From NCBI RefSeq assembly GCF_024756255.1, contig NZ_JANUHB010000008.1:1-64000 (forward strand): 64,000 nt of DNA, in the 5' to 3' direction. Of this stretch, positions 23,749-31,570 are shown piece after piece; within the stretch, counting starts at the first letter, position 1, and each line of letters opens with the position of its first letter. The translations under genes and the position numbers were made by a program. Origin of the DNA: Massilia agilis (GTDB lineage Bacteria > Pseudomonadota > Gammaproteobacteria > Burkholderiales > Burkholderiaceae_D). The notes below the pieces were generated by a model. That model searched no databases and had not been told where the DNA came from. It worked only from the letters and a program-made list of their open reading frames with translations.

Positions 23749-24120
23749 ATGCAAATCGGCGAACTGGCGCTGGCAACGGGCCTCTCCCGCGATACCCTGC
23801 GTTTCTATGAAAAGCGTGGCCTGCTGACCGCGCGCCGGCGCGGCAACGGCTACCGCGACTATCCGCCCGAGGCCGCCGACTGGCTGCGCTACGTGCGCAT
23901 GGCGCAAACGCTGGGGTTCACGTTGGCCGAAATCGAGGCAGGGCTGCCCCTGCTGGCAAACCCCGAACAGGCCGGCGCCGAGCTGCGCGCGGCGCTGCGC
24001 CGCAAGGTGGCTGAAATCGACACGCGCATCACGGCACTGGCCGAGCTGCGCGCCGGCCTGGCGCGCCGGCTGGAAGAACCGATGGCCGCCTGCCCGCTGC
24101 AGGCCGGAAAGGCCGTGTGA
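23749..24120 (+). CDS. MerR family transcriptional regulator
   Basis: 123 residues: MQIGELALATGLSRDTLRFYEKRGLL is the MerR helix-turn-helix, followed by wing YRDYPPEAADWLRYVRMAQTLGFTLAEIEA and a dimer coiled coil. AGGA lies 5 bases before ATG 23749 (an ATG 6 bases earlier is possible). The only Cys is near the C-terminus (AACPLQAG), so it is not a classical metal- or SoxR-type sensor with paired cysteines. It probably controls itself and the divergent membrane-protein gene. The inducer is unknown. Confidence 0.82.
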   Translation: MQIGELALATGLSRDTLRFYEKRGLLTARRRGNGYRDYPPEAADWLRYVRMAQTLGFTLAEIEAGLPLLANPEQAGAELRAALRRKVAEIDTRITALAELRAGLARRLEEPMAACPLQAGKAV

Positions 24121-24202
24121 GCCCTGCCGTACCAAAGCCGCCAACCCGGCGGCCTTCACCGTTTCCGGCTAAAATCTGGGCATTCATCCAATGGAACCGC
24201 CC

Positions 24203-25147
24203 ATGAAAATCGCTTTTCTCGCCGATCCGCTGTCCAGCTTTAAAACCTACAAGGATTCGACCTTCGCGATGATGCGCGAGGCCGCCAAACGCGGCCACGA
24301 GATCTACGCCTTCGAGCAGCACGACATGGCGCTCGAACAAGGCATCGCCACGGCCGAGGTCGCAAAGATCACGCTGACCGGCGAGCTTGACGACTGGTAC
24401 CGCGCCGCGCCCGGCGAGTCGGTGCCGCTGTCGTCGTTTGACGCGATCATCCAGCGCAAGGACCCGCCGTTCGACATGGAATACGTGTACGGCACCTACC
24501 TGCTGGAAATGGCCGAGCGCCAGGGCGCGCGCGTGTTCAACAAGCCGGCCGCGATCCGCAACCACAACGAAAAGCTGACGATTGCGCAGTTCCCCGAGTT
24601 CACCGCGCCCACGCTGGTCACGCAGAGCGCGACGCGCCTGCGCGAATTCCACGCCGAGCATGGCGACGTGATCTTCAAGCCGCTCGACGGCATGGGCGGC
24701 TCGGGCATCTTCCGCGTCAAGGCCGACGGCATGAACCTGGGTTCGGTGATCGAGACGCTGACCCTCGAAGGAAAGCGCACCATCATGGTGCAAAAATACA
24801 TTCCCGAGATCGTCAAGGGCGACAAACGGGTGCTGGTCATCGGCGGCAAACCTGTGCCGTTCGCGCTGGCGCGCATCCCGCAAGCCGGCGAAGTGCGTGG
24901 CAACCTGGCCGCCGGCGGCACCGGCGTGGCCCAGCCCTTGTCCAGCCGCGACCGCCAAATAGCCGAGGCGCTCGGTCCAGTTCTGGTCGAGCGTGGCCTG
25001 TTGCTGGTAGGATTAGATGTGATTGGCGATTTCCTGACGGAAGTGAACGTGACGAGCCCGACTTGCTTCCAGGAGATCACCGACCAGACCGGTTTTGACG
25101 TAGCCGCGATGTTCATCGACGCGGTCGAGCAGGCTTTGAACACTTGA
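24203..25147 (+). CDS. gshB: Glutathione synthetase
   Basis: 314-residue ATP-grasp enzyme joining gamma-glutamylcysteine and glycine. MKIAFLADPLSSFKTYKDSTFAMM, DAIIQRKDPPFDMEYVYGTYLLE, KPLDGMGGSGIFRV and the C-terminal DVIGDFLTEVNVTSPTCFQEI are all GshB hallmarks. ATG 24203 gives the family start with GGAAC just upstream; an ATG at 24191 adds four residues. A TAAAAT hexamer (24171-24176) suggests its own promoter. The PTS IIA gene starts 4 bases after the stop, so the two are co-transcribed. Confidence 0.94.
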   Translation: MKIAFLADPLSSFKTYKDSTFAMMREAAKRGHEIYAFEQHDMALEQGIATAEVAKITLTGELDDWYRAAPGESVPLSSFDAIIQRKDPPFDMEYVYGTYLLEMAERQGARVFNKPAAIRNHNEKLTIAQFPEFTAPTLVTQSATRLREFHAEHGDVIFKPLDGMGGSGIFRVKADGMNLGSVIETLTLEGKRTIMVQKYIPEIVKGDKRVLVIGGKPVPFALARIPQAGEVRGNLAAGGTGVAQPLSSRDRQIAEALGPVLVERGLLLVGLDVIGDFLTEVNVTSPTCFQEITDQTGFDVAAMFIDAVEQALNT

Positions 25148-25151
25148 GACC

Positions 25152-25559
25152 ATGGTAGGCATCCTCCTGCTGACCCACGCACCGCTGGGCCAGGCATTCA
25201 TTGCGGCGGTCGCGCACGTATTTCGCGGACCGACCGAGCGCTTCGAGGCGATCGACGTGACCGCGGACCAGGACCTGGCCGAGGTCAACGCGCTGGCCCG
25301 GCGTGCCATCGCGCGCCTGGACGACGGCGATGGCGTGCTGGTGATCACCGACATCAAGGGCGGCACGCCGTGCAACTGCTGCAATGCGCTGGCCGACGCG
25401 GGCCATGTCGAGGTCATCGCCGGGATCAGCCTGCCCATGCTGCTGCGCGCAATCACCTACCGCCGCGACTCGCTGGACGTGGTGGCCGAGATGGCGCTGG
25501 CCGGCGCGCAAAATGGCGCGGTAAAGATCGACAACCGGGTGAGGGTGGGGCCGGATTAA
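25152..25559 (+). CDS. PTS IIA component, mannose (EIIA-Man) family
   Basis: 135 residues: MVGILLLTHAPLGQAFIAAV carries the phospho-accepting His9 of EIIA-Man, and VLVITDIKGGTPCNCCNALA is the second conserved block. It follows gshB by 4 bases and precedes HPr and EI. No IIB, IIC or IID gene is present. Together these three make the incomplete PTS common in betaproteobacteria, thought to regulate through phosphorylation state rather than carry sugar. Target unknown. 129 bases with two strong hairpins separate it from ptsH. Confidence 0.9.
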   Translation: MVGILLLTHAPLGQAFIAAVAHVFRGPTERFEAIDVTADQDLAEVNALARRAIARLDDGDGVLVITDIKGGTPCNCCNALADAGHVEVIAGISLPMLLRAITYRRDSLDVVAEMALAGAQNGAVKIDNRVRVGPD

Positions 25560-25564
25560 AACAT

Positions 25565-25594
25565 CAAACAAAAGTACACCCCTACTTTTGTTTG
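25565..25594. other. Perfect 12-bp hairpin between PTS IIA and ptsH
   Basis: CAAACAAAAGTA and TACTTTTGTTTG form a perfect 12-bp stem with loop CACCCC, starting 5 bases after the IIA stop. The stem is AT-rich, unlike the surroundings. It ends in only three T and so is not a standard terminator. Confidence 0.75.
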
Positions 25595-25606
25595 GAGAAC
25601 CATTGG

Positions 25607-25640
25607 CTAAAAATCACCGGCAAAGCCGGATGATTTTTAG
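25607..25640. other. Second long hairpin before ptsH, terminator-like
   Basis: CTAAAAATCA pairs with TGATTTTTAG outside an inner CCGGC-AAA-GCCGG, giving 15 base pairs with one bulged A. It has A- and T-rich flanks and could terminate or attenuate in either direction. It ends 48 bases before the ptsH start. Confidence 0.75.
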
Positions 25641-25688
25641 ATGCAAAAACAAGGTGGTAAGGCGTAAGATCGACCATATAACGACAAG

Positions 25689-25958
25689 ATGATTCAACAG
25701 GAACTCGAGATTATCAACAAGCTGGGCCTGCATGCCCGGGCCTCCGCCAAATTCACCCAGCTCGCCGCCAAATTCCAGAGCGACGTCTGGCTCACCCGCA
25801 ACGCGCGCCGCATCAATGCCAAGTCGATCATGGGCGTGATGATGCTGGCCGCGGGCAAGGGCGCGAAAGTCACCCTCGAGGCCGAAGGCCCGGACGAACA
25901 AGAGGCAGTGCAGGCGCTGGCCGCGCTCGTCAACGACAAATTCGGCGAAGGCGAGTAA
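25689..25958 (+). CDS. ptsH: Phosphocarrier protein HPr
   Basis: 89 residues. His15 (KLGLHARAS) accepts phosphate from EI. Ser46 (INAKSIMGVMMLAAGKG) is the site for HPr kinase, which many betaproteobacteria possess. It passes phosphate to the IIA protein encoded upstream. The stop overlaps an in-frame ATG of the next gene (TAATG), consistent with coupling to ptsI. Two hairpins upstream could set HPr/EI levels apart from gshB-IIA. Confidence 0.95.
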   Translation: MIQQELEIINKLGLHARASAKFTQLAAKFQSDVWLTRNARRINAKSIMGVMMLAAGKGAKVTLEAEGPDEQEAVQALAALVNDKFGEGE

Positions 25959-26002
25959 TGCCTTACGAACCGGGCCAGGGCCGACTTCAGACGAGACCAC
26001 CA

Positions 26003-27757
26003 ATGGCATCGTTCACGCTCCACGGCATACCGGTCTCGCGCGGCATCTCGATCGGCCGCGCGCACCTGCTCACGCCGGCCGCGCTCGACGTCAAGCACTA
26101 CCTGGTGCCGGAAGAGCAGGTCGAAGCCGAAGTGCAGCGCCTGCAGGACGCGATCGCGCAGGTGCACCGCGACCTGGAAGCGCTGTGGACCGACCTGCCC
26201 AAGGACGCCCCCACCGAGCTGGGCGCCTTCATCGACGTGCATGCGCTGATCCTGTCCGACCCGATGATCTCGGAGGCGCCGCTCGACATCATCCGCACCC
26301 GCCACTACAACGCCGAATGGGCGCTGGTGACCCAGATCGACGAGCTGTCCTCGCAGTTCGACGAGATCGAGGACGAGTACCTGCGCGAGCGCAAGCACGA
26401 CATCCAGCAAGTGGCCGAGCGCGTGCTCAAGGTGTTGATGGGTACCGCGCTGCCGATGCCGCCGCCGCGCGAGGACGACGACAGTTACCGGCCGCAGATG
26501 ATCGTGGTCGCGCACGATATTTCGCCGGCGGACATGCTGGCCTTCCGCGACCGCTCCTTCATCGGCTTCGTCACCGACGTCGGCGGCCAGAACTCGCACA
26601 CCGCGATCGTGGCGCGCAGCCTGGATATTCCGGCCGCGGTCGGCCTGTCGCAGGCCTCGCGCCTGATCGAGCAGGACGACTGGGTCATCATCGACGGCGA
26701 CGCGGGCGTGGTGATCTGCAACCCGAGCCCGCTGGTGCTGGAACAGTACCGGGCGCGCCAGGCCGCGCTGCTCAAGGCGCGCAAGCGCCTGCTCAAGCTG
26801 AAGAAGACGCCGGCCGTCACGCGCGACGGCACCCCGGTGACCCTGCTGGCCAACATCGAGCTGCCGGACGACTGCCCGGCCGCGCTCGAAGCCGGGGCCA
26901 CCGGTGTGGGGCTGTTCCGCTCCGAGTTCCTGTTCATGGGCCGCGCCGGCCAGCAGCACAAGGTGCCGGGCGAAGACGAGCAGTTCGAGCAGTACCGCAA
27001 GGCGGTGCTGGCGATGAAGGGGCGGCCGGTCACCATCCGCACGCTCGACATCGGCGCCGACAAGCCGCTCGACCCGACCGAGCACAATGCGCTCAACCCG
27101 GCGCTGGGCCTGCGCGCGATCCGCTACTGCCTGGCCGAGCCGCAGATGTTCCTGACCCAGCTGCGCGCGATCCTGAGGGCGTCCGCCTATGGCAAGGTGC
27201 GCATCCTGATCCCGATGCTGGCGCACGCGTTCGAGATCGACCAGTCGCTGGCGATGCTCAGGCAGGCCAAGGCCACGCTGGCCGAGGAAAATACCAAGTT
27301 CGACCCCGCGATCGAAGTGGGCGCGATGATCGAGATCCCGGCCGCCGCGCTGGCGCTGCCGATGTTCATCAAGCGGCTGGACTTCCTGTCGATCGGAACC
27401 AACGACCTGATCCAGTACACGCTGGCCATCGACCGGGTCGACTACGAAGTGGCGCACCTGTACAATCCGCTGCACCCTGCCGTGCTCCAGCTGATCGCGA
27501 TGACCATCGAAGCCGGCAAGAAGGCCGGCAAGGACGTGGCCGTGTGCGGCGAGATGGCGGGCGACGTCAAGCTCACCCGCCTGCTGCTGGGCATGGGCCT
27601 GCGCGAATTCTCGATGCATCCGGCCCAGCTGCTCGCGGTCAAGCAGGAAATCCTCAACAGCGACCTGAAGGCGATTGCGCCTTGCACGCGCAAGATCCTG
27701 CGCTCGATGGAGCCTGCCGAAATCGCGCAGGCGGTGGAGCAACTGCAGGCCATGTAA
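26003..27757 (+). CDS. ptsI: PTS enzyme I (phosphoenolpyruvate-protein phosphotransferase)
   Basis: 584 residues transferring phosphate from PEP to HPr. The phospho-His is His199 in DVGGQNSHTAIVARS. The PEP-binding barrel follows with GATGVGLFRSEFLFMGR, RTLDIGADKPL, LDFLSIGTNDLIQYTLA and the C-terminal active Cys region DVAVCGEMAGD. The start is set at ATG 26003 (MASFTLHGIPVSRGI), the usual family opening. A start at 25958 overlapping the ptsH stop is possible and would add 15 residues. Last gene of the gshB-IIA-ptsH-ptsI run; a dispersed repeat starts 5 bases after it. Confidence 0.94.
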   Translation: MASFTLHGIPVSRGISIGRAHLLTPAALDVKHYLVPEEQVEAEVQRLQDAIAQVHRDLEALWTDLPKDAPTELGAFIDVHALILSDPMISEAPLDIIRTRHYNAEWALVTQIDELSSQFDEIEDEYLRERKHDIQQVAERVLKVLMGTALPMPPPREDDDSYRPQMIVVAHDISPADMLAFRDRSFIGFVTDVGGQNSHTAIVARSLDIPAAVGLSQASRLIEQDDWVIIDGDAGVVICNPSPLVLEQYRARQAALLKARKRLLKLKKTPAVTRDGTPVTLLANIELPDDCPAALEAGATGVGLFRSEFLFMGRAGQQHKVPGEDEQFEQYRKAVLAMKGRPVTIRTLDIGADKPLDPTEHNALNPALGLRAIRYCLAEPQMFLTQLRAILRASAYGKVRILIPMLAHAFEIDQSLAMLRQAKATLAEENTKFDPAIEVGAMIEIPAAALALPMFIKRLDFLSIGTNDLIQYTLAIDRVDYEVAHLYNPLHPAVLQLIAMTIEAGKKAGKDVAVCGEMAGDVKLTRLLLGMGLREFSMHPAQLLAVKQEILNSDLKAIAPCTRKILRSMEPAEIAQAVEQLQAM

Positions 27758-27762
27758 CTATC

Positions 27763-27869
27763 GTAGGGTGGGCGCGTCCCCCGCCCACGCGTCCAAGCGG
27801 CGCTGGCGCTGACGGAACCTCTGCTCGTGCCGGATTTGAACGCGTGGGCGGGAGAACCGCCCACCCTAC
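27763..27869. repeat. Two-hairpin dispersed repeat, copy D
   Basis: 107 bases with ends GTAGGGTGGGC and GCCCACCCTAC and inner GCCCACGCGTCC / AACGCGTGGGC. It fills most of the ptsI-metX gap, starting 5 bases after the ptsI stop and ending 20 bases before the metX ATG. Confidence 0.85.
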
Positions 27870-27889
27870 CAACAACCAAGAAGCCTTAG

Positions 27890-29044
27890 ATGGGATCAAT
27901 CGGAAACGTCACGCCTCAGTCGATGCACTTCGCGGAACCGTTGCGCCTGCAAAGCGGCGCCCAGATCAGCGACTACACCCTGATGTACGAAACCTACGGC
28001 ACGCTCAATGCCGACAAGTCGAACGCGGTGCTGATCTGCCACGCGCTCAATGCCTCGCACCACGTCGCGGGCACCTACGCGGATAACCCGAAAAGCGCCG
28101 GCTGGTGGGACAACATGGTCGGCCCCGGCAAGTCGGTGGACACCAACCGCTTCTTCGTCATTGGCGTGAACAACCTGGGCTCGTGCTTCGGCTCGACCGG
28201 GCCGATGCACACCAACCCGGCCACCGGCAAGCCCTACGGCGCGGCGTTCCCGCTGCTGACGGTGGAGGACTGGGTGGCGGCGCAGGCGCGCCTGGCCGAG
28301 CGGCTTGGCATCGGGCAGTTCGCGGCGGTGATGGGCGGCTCGCTGGGTGGCATGCAGGCGCTCACCTGGTCGATCATGTTCCCCGAGCGGCTGCGCCACT
28401 GCATCGTGATCGCGTCCACGCCCAAGCTGTCTGCGCAGAACATCGCGTTCAACGACGTGGCGCGCCAGGCAATCCTGACCGACCCCGACTACCACGGCGG
28501 CGACTTCTACGAGCACGGCGTGGTGCCGAAGAACGGCCTGAAGGTGGCGCGCATGATCGGCCACATCACCTACCTGTCCAACGACGACATGGCCGAAAAA
28601 TTCGGCCGCAAGCTGCGCAACGCCGCAGAAAATAACGACTACAAGTTCGACTTCGGCATCGACTTCGAGATCGAATCCTACCTGCGCTACCAGGGCGACA
28701 AGTTCTCCGAGTACTTCGACGCCAACACCTACCTGCTCATCACCAAGGCACTCGACTACTTCGACCCGGCGCGCGAATACGACGGCAACCTGACGAAGGC
28801 GCTGGCCGGCACGCAGGCGCAGTTCCTGGTCGCCTCGTTCACCACTGACTGGCGCTTTTCACCGGAGCGCAGCCGCGAGATCGTGCAGGCGCTGGTCGAT
28901 AACCGCCGCCGCGTGACCTACGCCGAAATCGACGCGCCGCACGGCCACGACGCGTTCCTGCTCGAAGACCCGCGCTACATGAACGTGGTGCGGGCTTACT
29001 ACGACCGCATCTGGGGCGAATCGCTTGCTAAGGAGGCGGCATGA
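27890..29044 (+). CDS. metX: Homoserine O-acyltransferase MetX
   Basis: 384-residue alpha/beta hydrolase-fold enzyme acylating homoserine for methionine synthesis. The nucleophile is Ser151 (VMGGSLGGMQAL); Asp320 (FTTDWRFSPERS) and His353 (DAPHGHDAFLLED) complete the triad. The family opening MHFAEPLRLQSG is present. Sequence alone does not tell me whether it uses acetyl- or succinyl-CoA; several proteobacterial MetX proteins use succinyl-CoA. There is no strong ribosome site before the ATG, and a dispersed repeat ends 20 bases upstream. It overlaps metW by four bases (ATGA). Confidence 0.94.
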   Translation: MGSIGNVTPQSMHFAEPLRLQSGAQISDYTLMYETYGTLNADKSNAVLICHALNASHHVAGTYADNPKSAGWWDNMVGPGKSVDTNRFFVIGVNNLGSCFGSTGPMHTNPATGKPYGAAFPLLTVEDWVAAQARLAERLGIGQFAAVMGGSLGGMQALTWSIMFPERLRHCIVIASTPKLSAQNIAFNDVARQAILTDPDYHGGDFYEHGVVPKNGLKVARMIGHITYLSNDDMAEKFGRKLRNAAENNDYKFDFGIDFEIESYLRYQGDKFSEYFDANTYLLITKALDYFDPAREYDGNLTKALAGTQAQFLVASFTTDWRFSPERSREIVQALVDNRRRVTYAEIDAPHGHDAFLLEDPRYMNVVRAYYDRIWGESLAKEAA

Positions 29045-29658
29045 GCACGCAACAGACTACCCTCATCCGCCCGGACCTGGCGTTCATCTCGCGCTGGGTG
29101 CGCGAAGGCGCGCACGTGCTCGACGTGGGCTGCGGCGACGGCGCCATGCTGCGCTACCTGGAGCAGGCCAAGCGCTGCACCGGTTACGGCATCGAGATCG
29201 CGGACGACAAGGTGCTCGAAAGCGCCAAGCGCGGCATCAACGTGATCCAGCACGACATGGAGCAGGGGCTCGGCCTGTTTGGCGACAATTCCTTCGACAC
29301 CGTGCTGTGCCTGTCCTCGCTGCAGATGATGCAGCAGGTCGAGGCGCTGCTGCGCGAGATCGTGCGGGTCGGGCACGAGGCGATCGTCTCGTTCCCCAAC
29401 TTCGCCTACTGGCCGCACCGCGTGGCGCTGCTCAAGGGCCGCATGCCGGTGTCGCGTTCGCTGCCGTACCAGTGGTACGACACCCCCAACGTGCGCTGCG
29501 CCACGATCTACGACTTCCAGGAGCTGGCCGAGGAATGCGGCCTGGAGGTGCTCGAATGCGTCGCGCTGGCCGACGGCGCGCCGGTGCACTTCCTGCCCAA
29601 CCTGCGCGGCAGCCTGGCGGTGTTCAGGCTGCGCAAGAAGGCGCGCGCTGCGGCCTGA
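29041..29658 (+). CDS. metW: Methionine biosynthesis protein MetW
   Basis: 205 residues with a SAM-methyltransferase-like fold: VLDVGCGDGAMLRYLEQ is the cofactor loop, and QHDMEQGLGLFGDNSFDTVLCLSSLQMMQ is typical of MetW. It is the conserved partner of metX in proteobacteria and is needed with it for homoserine acylation in several species. It overlaps metX by four bases, so the two are translationally coupled. Confidence 0.93.
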   Translation: MSTQQTTLIRPDLAFISRWVREGAHVLDVGCGDGAMLRYLEQAKRCTGYGIEIADDKVLESAKRGINVIQHDMEQGLGLFGDNSFDTVLCLSSLQMMQQVEALLREIVRVGHEAIVSFPNFAYWPHRVALLKGRMPVSRSLPYQWYDTPNVRCATIYDFQELAEECGLEVLECVALADGAPVHFLPNLRGSLAVFRLRKKARAAA

Positions 29659-29754
29659 GCCCGCGCCGCCTGCGGCCCGCTTGGGTTTATGATTGCCGAA
29701 ACGATCATATCGCCGGGAGGACGGGGCCGCCAATAACGGTCTTGTGGATAGAAA

Positions 29755-30648
29755 ATGAAACGATTAAAACGCGTTGCCATGCTGCTGGTGCTGTGCGCCA
29801 GCGTCGGCTCCGTGCCGGCGGCCCAGCCGCAGCAGCAAGAGGTGCAGGACGGGATTACCTTACGTCCGATCAATAAATACTGGAGCGTGCTGATTTCCAA
29901 GGAGCAGCTCAACCAGCAGGCCGCGCAGGAGTACTCGGGCCTGATCTCGACCGCGCGTGAAAAGGGCGCGCTGGTGCCGGCCAGCGACCCCGAGGCCCGG
30001 CGGCTGCGCGCCATCGCCCAGCGTATCATCCCGTTCGCCCCGCGCTGGAACCCCGAGGCGTCCGGCTGGAACTGGCAGGTCAACTTGCTGGAGTCGGACC
30101 AGGTCAACGCCTTCTGCATGCCGGGCGGGCGGATCGCCTTCTTCAGCGGGATCATCGACAAGCTCAAGCTGACCGACGACGAAATCGCGGCGGTGATGGG
30201 GCACGAGATGGCGCACGCGCTGCGCGAGCACGGACTGGAGCAGGCCGGCAAGTCCGGACTGACTTCGCTGGGCGCACGGCTCGGCGGGGCCGCCCTGTCG
30301 GCGTGGCTGGGCATCGACCCCAACATCACCAGCACCGCCACCAACGCGGCCGGCCAGCTGCTTGTGCTCAAATTCTCGCGCAACGACGAGCGCGAGGCCG
30401 ACCTCGTTGGCCTGGACCTGGCCGCCCGCGCCGGCTTCGATCCGCGCGCCGGCATCTCGCTGTGGCAGAAGATGGCGGCGCAGAACCAGCGCGCGCCGAT
30501 CGAGCTGCTCTCCACCCACCCGTTGGGCACGGAGCGCATCGCCCAGATCCAGGACCACATGAACGTGCTGCTTCCGCTGTACGCCCGCACCAAGGGCACC
30601 ACCGTGGACAAGCTGCCGCCGTACCGCAGCAATGTCGCGCTTCGTTAG
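29755..30648 (+). CDS. M48 family metalloprotease, periplasmic
   Basis: 297 residues with a signal peptide (MKRLKRVAMLLVLCASVGSVPAA). The zinc motif is HEMAH (His150, His154, catalytic Glu151), with the third ligand Glu in FSRNDEREADLVGLD. NAFCMPGGRIAFFSGII is the usual M48 strand before the active site. It resembles LoiP/YggG-type envelope quality-control proteases. The signal-peptide Cys14 is followed by ASVG rather than a good lipobox, so the lipoprotein status is doubtful. Its last 17 bases overlap the pseudouridine synthase gene. Confidence 0.9.
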   Translation: MKRLKRVAMLLVLCASVGSVPAAQPQQQEVQDGITLRPINKYWSVLISKEQLNQQAAQEYSGLISTAREKGALVPASDPEARRLRAIAQRIIPFAPRWNPEASGWNWQVNLLESDQVNAFCMPGGRIAFFSGIIDKLKLTDDEIAAVMGHEMAHALREHGLEQAGKSGLTSLGARLGGAALSAWLGIDPNITSTATNAAGQLLVLKFSRNDEREADLVGLDLAARAGFDPRAGISLWQKMAAQNQRAPIELLSTHPLGTERIAQIQDHMNVLLPLYARTKGTTVDKLPPYRSNVALR

Positions 30649-31570
30649 GCCAGGCCACCAGGCCCAGGCCAATGCCTTCGTTCCGCTGCCGATCAAGGAT
30701 GGCGTAGCGCCGAGCTACCTGTGGATCACCGAAACGCTGGCCGGCGGCATGCTGCGCTTTCTGTGCGAGCGTTTCCCGGACGTGTCACCCGAGGGCTGGA
30801 CGGCGCGCCTGGCGCGTGGCGAAGTGGTGGACGCCGAGGGCAGGGCGCTGGCGGCGGACAGCCACGTGCGCCAGGGCATGCGCATCTGGTACTACCGCGA
30901 GCTGGAGGAGCCCGAAACGCCGATCCCGTTCGAGGAAAAGGTGCTGTTCCAGGACGAGCACCTGCTGGTGGCGGACAAGCCGCACTTCCTCCCGACCATC
31001 CCGACCGGGCGCTTCTTGCACGAGACCCTGCTGGTGCGCCTGAAGCGCCAGTACGACTTGCCGCACCTCACGCCGATCCACCGCCTCGACCGCGAGACCG
31101 CCGGCGTGGTCATCTTCTCGCACAACCCGGCCACGCGCGGCAAGTACCAGTCGCTGTTCCAGAAGCGTGCGATCCGCAAGGTGTATGAAGCGCTGGCCGC
31201 GCCGATCGCCGGCCGCGCATTCCCGTTCACCTACCGCAGCCGCATGGTCGATGGCGAGAAGTTCTTCGTGATGAAGGAGGAGGCGGGCGAGCCGAATTCG
31301 GAGACGCTGGTGGAGCTGATCGAAGAGCGCGGCAAGGTGGCGCGCTACCGGCTGCACCCGCACACCGGTCGCAAGCACCAGCTGCGGCTGCACATGGCCT
31401 CGCTCGGCGCGCCGATCCTGAACGACGCGTTCTACCCCGTGGCGCTGCCATGCAAGGGCGACGATTTCTCGGCGCCGCTGCAGCTGCTGGCGCGTTCAAT
31501 CGCGTTCGACGACCCGCTCACCGGCGAACCACGCGAGTTCGCCAGCGAGCGCGCGCTCGACTGGCCTTAG
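30632..31570 (+). CDS. RluA family pseudouridine synthase
   Basis: 312 residues. The catalytic block is HRLDRETAGVVIF with Asp153; VLFQDEHLLVADKPHFLPTIP and HTGRKHQLRLHMASLGAPILND are further RluA signatures. An N-terminal S4-like region (about 30-90) contains MRIWYYRELEEPE. It modifies uridine in rRNA or tRNA; the exact target cannot be read from sequence. It overlaps the M48 gene by 17 bases and meets the convergent giant Ig-like gene with a 4-base overlap of stop codons. Confidence 0.9.
   Translation: MSRFVRPGHQAQANAFVPLPIKDGVAPSYLWITETLAGGMLRFLCERFPDVSPEGWTARLARGEVVDAEGRALAADSHVRQGMRIWYYRELEEPETPIPFEEKVLFQDEHLLVADKPHFLPTIPTGRFLHETLLVRLKRQYDLPHLTPIHRLDRETAGVVIFSHNPATRGKYQSLFQKRAIRKVYEALAAPIAGRAFPFTYRSRMVDGEKFFVMKEEAGEPNSETLVELIEERGKVARYRLHPHTGRKHQLRLHMASLGAPILNDAFYPVALPCKGDDFSAPLQLLARSIAFDDPLTGEPREFASERALDWP

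Noticed and set aside
22000..24120. 706-codon plus-strand frame running from within gshA to the MerR gene
   Set aside because: Only the last 123 codons (from 23749) form a real protein; the upstream part is out of frame with gshA and low in complexity.
15615..27869. Repeated GTAGGGTGGGC units considered as a CRISPR array or insertion-sequence ends
   Set aside because: Copies are isolated, inverted within each element and kilobases apart. There are no regular spacers and no transposase gene between ends.
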